Shown here one piece after another: positions 60,040-64,000 of a DNA stretch of 64,000 nt. Positions within the stretch are counted from its first letter, which is position 1; each line of letters begins with the position of its first letter. The DNA is from Vigna angularis (taxonomy: Eukaryota; Streptophyta; Magnoliopsida; Fabales; Fabaceae): positions 21,434,501 to 21,498,500 of the forward strand of contig NC_068970.1 of assembly GCF_016808095.1 (NCBI RefSeq), given 5' to 3'. The position numbers and the translations under genes are program-made. The notes under the pieces are model-generated. The model was not told where the DNA came from, made no database searches, and saw nothing but the letters and a program-made list of their open reading frames with translations.

Positions 60040-60730
60040 GTTGCAAAATCTTAAGTTTGTGTTCCTTTGAAGGATAGACCGAAATTAGTAATGGTAAAAA
60101 GATAATAAAAGATTCATTTAATTGTTGTTAAATGAAGTTCCTTGGATCATCTTTAAAGTGAACACTTAAGTCTACACTGAAACATATATCTAATCTAGAT
60201 TCACGGAACCAATTATTTGCTTGTAGATTTTGTTGTCTACTTCTTTTAATCATTCTATGTTATAAGAGAAGTTGTTGGATGTATTCACGCTTTTATTTTC
60301 TTGACATTGCGTAGTTAATACTCCTTTAAAAGCATTTTGGCGTACTTTTCATTTGGTGTATGTATATTGCACCATCTATCGCTTTAATTTGTAAATCCAA
60401 GAAAAATCTCAATTCTCTCATGTTTATTTCAAATTCACTCACATTAGCTTAAAGAATTTTTTTACATAAAGATTCATTAATAATGTTTATTTCAAACTCA
60501 CTCGCATTAGTTTAAATAATTTTTTACATAAAGATTCATTAATAGAACCAGATATAATATCATTTAGATACATTTGAACAATAGTGAAGTTATCTTTCTA
60601 TAACCATATTAGTGTTTATTTTTCTTCTTATAACATTTTCTTTTGTGAGAAAAGAACTTAGATGTTAATACCAAACTCATGGAATTTACTTGAGAACCAT
60701 AAAGAAGAAAATAAGGTGTAGACACATGAC
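60040..60730 (-). pseudogene. Ty1/copia reverse transcriptase relic
   Basis: Minus-strand pieces in order: LSSFLTKENV (near 60640), FTIVQMYLNDIISGSINESL (near 60570; family box YVDDIIFGS with the first catalytic Asp changed to Asn), EFEINMRELRFFLDLQIKA (near 60400), and IYIHQMKSTPKCF (near 60350). Stops are present. A 63-bp tandem duplication (60421-60546) splits it. Confidence 0.82.
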
Positions 60731-61561
60731 AAACTGTAACTGCAGCTCAGGAAGAAAAAATATTATAATAGCGAAGAGAGTTCCTTCATGTACAGAGCTT
60801 TGGGAATGAAAAAGTGACCTAAAATTACACTTTCATCAAATAACAAATAAATATTTTAAAATAACTATAGTAAAAAGTTGAAAAACTTAGTAACATTTTA
60901 TCCCTATTAATAAAAATTGTCAAATAATATTAAACCACCTTTGTCAAACAGACAATATAAAAAAATATTTTACATGGGTAAACCACCCTTTTAATACATT
61001 CTACAAGTGCCTTATTCCGTACTGTCCGTGCAAATTTCCATAAACGGTTCAAAAAAATTCTTGGTATAAATGTTTGTACTAATGATAGTGTTACTTGATA
61101 GTTTACATCTAAAAACTAATATTTTGTACAATATGATAGTATGTTTATAATAAAAGTGTTATTTTATAGTACACTTGAAATTTTGAATTTATTTTATTCT
61201 ATTACTTAAGAATGCCAAATTTATCATTTTGGTCTTCTATGTTTTTATATTTTTTTTGTCGCTTAAGTTTTAAAAGTTTGATTTGGTCTTATTATATTTT
61301 TAGAAGTTGTATTAAAATCATTTCAATTTAAACTTAATACATTGATGATTAGAAATAATTTAAGTATGAATCTAAATCTGAGTATAAATGATAAAATCAA
61401 TCACCATATAAAAAAAATTATACACTCAACGTATTGAGATTTTGGATTAAAAGTTATGATAATTCTTTATGATGAATATTTTCATAAATAAAATATCATT
61501 CATATTAGAGTTGATGGTTGATTTTGATGGTCAACTTACACTTAAGAAAAATTATACCATA

Positions 61562-61633
<72 letters not shown>

Positions 61634-62673
61634 CTCTTTTTAATTAATCTTTTGAAAAAAAAGTCATTTTTAATATTAAAATAATTAATTTATCGTAATA
61701 TTGACTTAAAATCGTAATTATGTATAGAGAGAAGTATATCCTTAGCTTTGAAATGATCAATGGATACAAATTCGAAAAGACTTTGAATTATCAAAAGAAC
61801 GAGAAAAATTAACTATTTTTTGTGATTGTGTGATCATTTGCTAATTATTTATTATAAAGTAAAATCTAAATTAATTCATTTGTTAAGAGTTTAAGTTGGA
61901 AATGATATTTATTTATTTTTCGTAAGTTTAATTCAACTAAAAAAATTTGGTTCCACTACTACCGAGAGCAATAAGGTAAAGATCCTAAACTCCACTGAAG
62001 AAACACCTAAGTCGGAATTAAAGCCTTTTCCTTCCAACTAAAAGTATTGAGCATTTCAATGGTTTAAAATTCTAGGTTAAGGTTAATTCTATCGACCGGT
62101 ATGATCAATTTACCAATATCTGATAATATATTTTTCTTCTTGTGTGTTATAAGAAAAAACATTAGGTTATAACATGACTAAAAGTTGATTGTATAATATC
62201 TTAAAATTTAAAGCAAATTAGAGAGCATCTCCTTACAGTAGTCATTTACTCTAAGTTTTATAGATTTAGATTCGATCTAAATACGTGGAACCTAAAGTAA
62301 AATAATACTTTTATTCATAAGAAAATGCATTTAAATTCTTCCGCTAAAGTGTTCAAGTATTTATAATCCAATATGTTTGCGTTGTATTGATACCACAGTC
62401 ACATACAAAATGTACAAATATTCAAAAAACATGGCAAATAAATAAACAAAAAGAATATGAAATGGGCTTAAAAAACAGGCCCAATTCGTGCCTACTTGGA
62501 GCTAGTTCCTTCCTGCTCCACTAATACCGACCAAAGAAAAATAATGAAAGAAAAGAAGGTTGATCCAGTATTGTAATGTAACTGTTTCTGAGGGAAGACA
62601 GATCTTCAAAGCAGCTAGGTATCTTCATGATTCTTTTCCACCCATTTTTTAAGTTAATAGAAATACAATTTGT
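60731..62673. other. Intergenic, including 3' region of FMP32
   Basis: AT-rich, with one long TA run (61566-61630). Roughly the last 200 bases are probably the 3' untranslated region of the minus-strand FMP32 gene. No other exon seen. Confidence 0.5.
61566..61630. repeat. (TA)n microsatellite
   Basis: About 32 TA units. Confidence 0.97.
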
Positions 62674-63282
62674 TTACATCAAAATCCGTAATACTGCAAG
62701 ACCAACTGCAGAAATCGAAACCAGTGTTCCTATGCAATATTTTATAACATCATATTTGGCTGCTTCCAGCTGTGCTCTTAAAGAATGGATCTCCTACATA
62801 TAAATTAGGGCAAAGGGTTTTCAAAATGCAAATTGGCAAATTGGCATTGGTTGAAAATAGCAACATCTGAATGTCACATAATTGCTTACTCTATCAAGTT
62901 TGTTTGTCAGATTGTTAGTTTCAGCATTCTGGTTAGCCAATTCCTCCCTTATTCTCCTGCATCAGCCGTAACAGATGAAAATAGGAATTTAACTCTAATA
63001 AAACTTATGTAATCTTTGACAATCACCACTTTATTCTTAACTCTTACCCCCTTTCAAGGTTTAAATCTAATCGCTGCCCAGCTGTGACTTTATCAATCTC
63101 ATACCTACATCGCAAAACATGTGATTGTATCCTAAAATAGTAACAAAAACAAAAGACGACAACAGTTTGATCATGGTCAGTTACTAAAAGTGATAAAAAT
63201 CATACCTCAACTCACTCCGCATCTTCTCTATATCATTCCTAAGCTTCTCTGTCTCGTGTTGCAAAAGAGAGAAATGGTGTCC
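62674..63282 (-). CDS. FMP32/MCUR1-like mitochondrial protein, 3' exons
   Basis: Four exons on the minus strand with matching phases: 63282-63206, 63104-63048, 62956-62890, 62793-62674 (stop 62676-62674). They encode GHHFSLLQHETEKLRND, then YEIDKVTAGQRLDLNLERG, then RIREELANQNAETNNLTNKL, then EIHSLRAQLEAAKYDVIKYC, and end in a hydrophobic span (IGTLVSISAVGLAVLRILM). This is the C-terminal half of the plant FMP32 family (DUF1640/CCDC90, related to the mitochondrial calcium uniporter regulator MCUR1): a coiled coil and one C-terminal membrane helix, in the inner mitochondrial membrane by family knowledge. The N-terminal exons lie beyond the right edge of the window, so the gene is partial here only because of the window cut. 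Confidence 0.9.
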
Positions 63283-64000
63283 CTGAATTACAAGTTTTTC
63301 AGCATATTAGAACATCAGTCAAACAAAACTAACCTTATCCACATCAATGTAACATACAGGTGAATAAAATAACAAGATAAAGAAAACTTTTAAGACCTAA
63401 AAAAAAGGTTCTTAATATAAAATTATTACAATCCTAGCATAAATGTCTCAACAAAATGCAGTAGAAACAATCATAAATGTTAGACATGTAATTTGCCAGC
63501 ACATGAATTATAGTGCAACCATTTGAATTATTCTCCTAAAAATTAGGATCAAACGGACAATCAGAAAATATTCTACACATATCTATTGAGTATTAGCAAG
63601 TATAGACAATTTACGGAACATGAGTTGGATCTTTCTAGTTGGAAAAAGACTAAGGACAATAAGTTTTTTCGTTTTCGCTTTCAATCACAAAAATACCACA
63701 TTTGAAAACAACCTTATGAGTCAAGTCTTTAGAAGACTTACCCGTTTAAATACACTCTTAAGTTCGATAACCTTGCATCCTATCACTCCTAGAAACACTT
63801 GAATAATTTCAAAATAACATAAAGCCCATTTAATTCAAAGATCTTCAAATACATAGGTTAACCGGACAAAGGGATTTCATAAGCTTATCTTAAGCAATAA
63901 AACACTATAAACAGACGTCTAAACATAAAAAAGTAACCATTTAATAAACAATAGATAATTAGTATATCATCTTTCTTTTCTGCCTCGAAATTAAAGTTTG
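63283..64000 (-). other. FMP32 intron, continuing past the window
   Basis: No further exon is found up to the window end. Positions about 63330-63550 are the likely source of the segmental repeats at 55-60 kb. A 60-codon plus-strand frame at 63620-63802 has no domain. Confidence 0.6.

Overview
The window is plant nuclear DNA: AT-rich, with GT-AG introns, lignin-pathway and plant-type transcription factor genes, long (TA)n microsatellites, and many decayed DNA transposons and Ty1/copia relics. Family flavour (CYP84A, GATA, FMP32 and repeat types) fits a dicot, probably a legume of the Phaseoleae, but the species cannot be fixed from the sequence alone.

Seven genes look real. From left to right they are: an intronless secreted LRR protein (1416-2690, +); a nine-exon gene for a TAF1A-like RNA polymerase I factor (10677-18060, -), whose nine exons join in phase to 635 aa; a second intronless extracellular LRR protein (20483-22393, +); a two-exon class I GATA factor (26692-27643, +); a secreted glycine-rich wall-type protein (33072-33782, +); a two-exon ferulate 5-hydroxylase CYP84A (48788-51624, +); and the last four exons of an FMP32/MCUR1-like mitochondrial membrane protein (62674-63282, -), which continues past the right edge. 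They do not form a pathway or cluster.

The space between is repeat-built. At 4.4-9.5 kb lies a complete but decayed MuDR-type MULE with ~200-bp terminal inverted repeats and a broken transposase. At 35.6-36.6 kb is a 1001-bp non-autonomous MULE with a perfect 9-bp target duplication. At 44.65-45.2 kb is a hAT-like element with an 8-bp target duplication. A solo LTR candidate sits at 42.7-43.2 kb and an LTR-like fragment at 45.5-46.1 kb. Four Ty1/copia coding relics, all on the minus strand, lie near 19.1, 34.4, 46.6 and 60.0 kb.

The most interesting part is 54.9-63.5 kb. Pieces of the FMP32 gene have been copied there, with two exons inverted and one exon degraded. A CACTA element (56160-58494) has jumped into one copy; the uninterrupted paralogous copy 1.2 kb away shows the empty site and confirms the ATT target duplication. 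That element carries the 3' exon of a plant PHOSPHO1-like HAD phosphatase together with its intron edge, so it is a gene-capturing transposon. No tRNA, rRNA or CRISPR array was seen.
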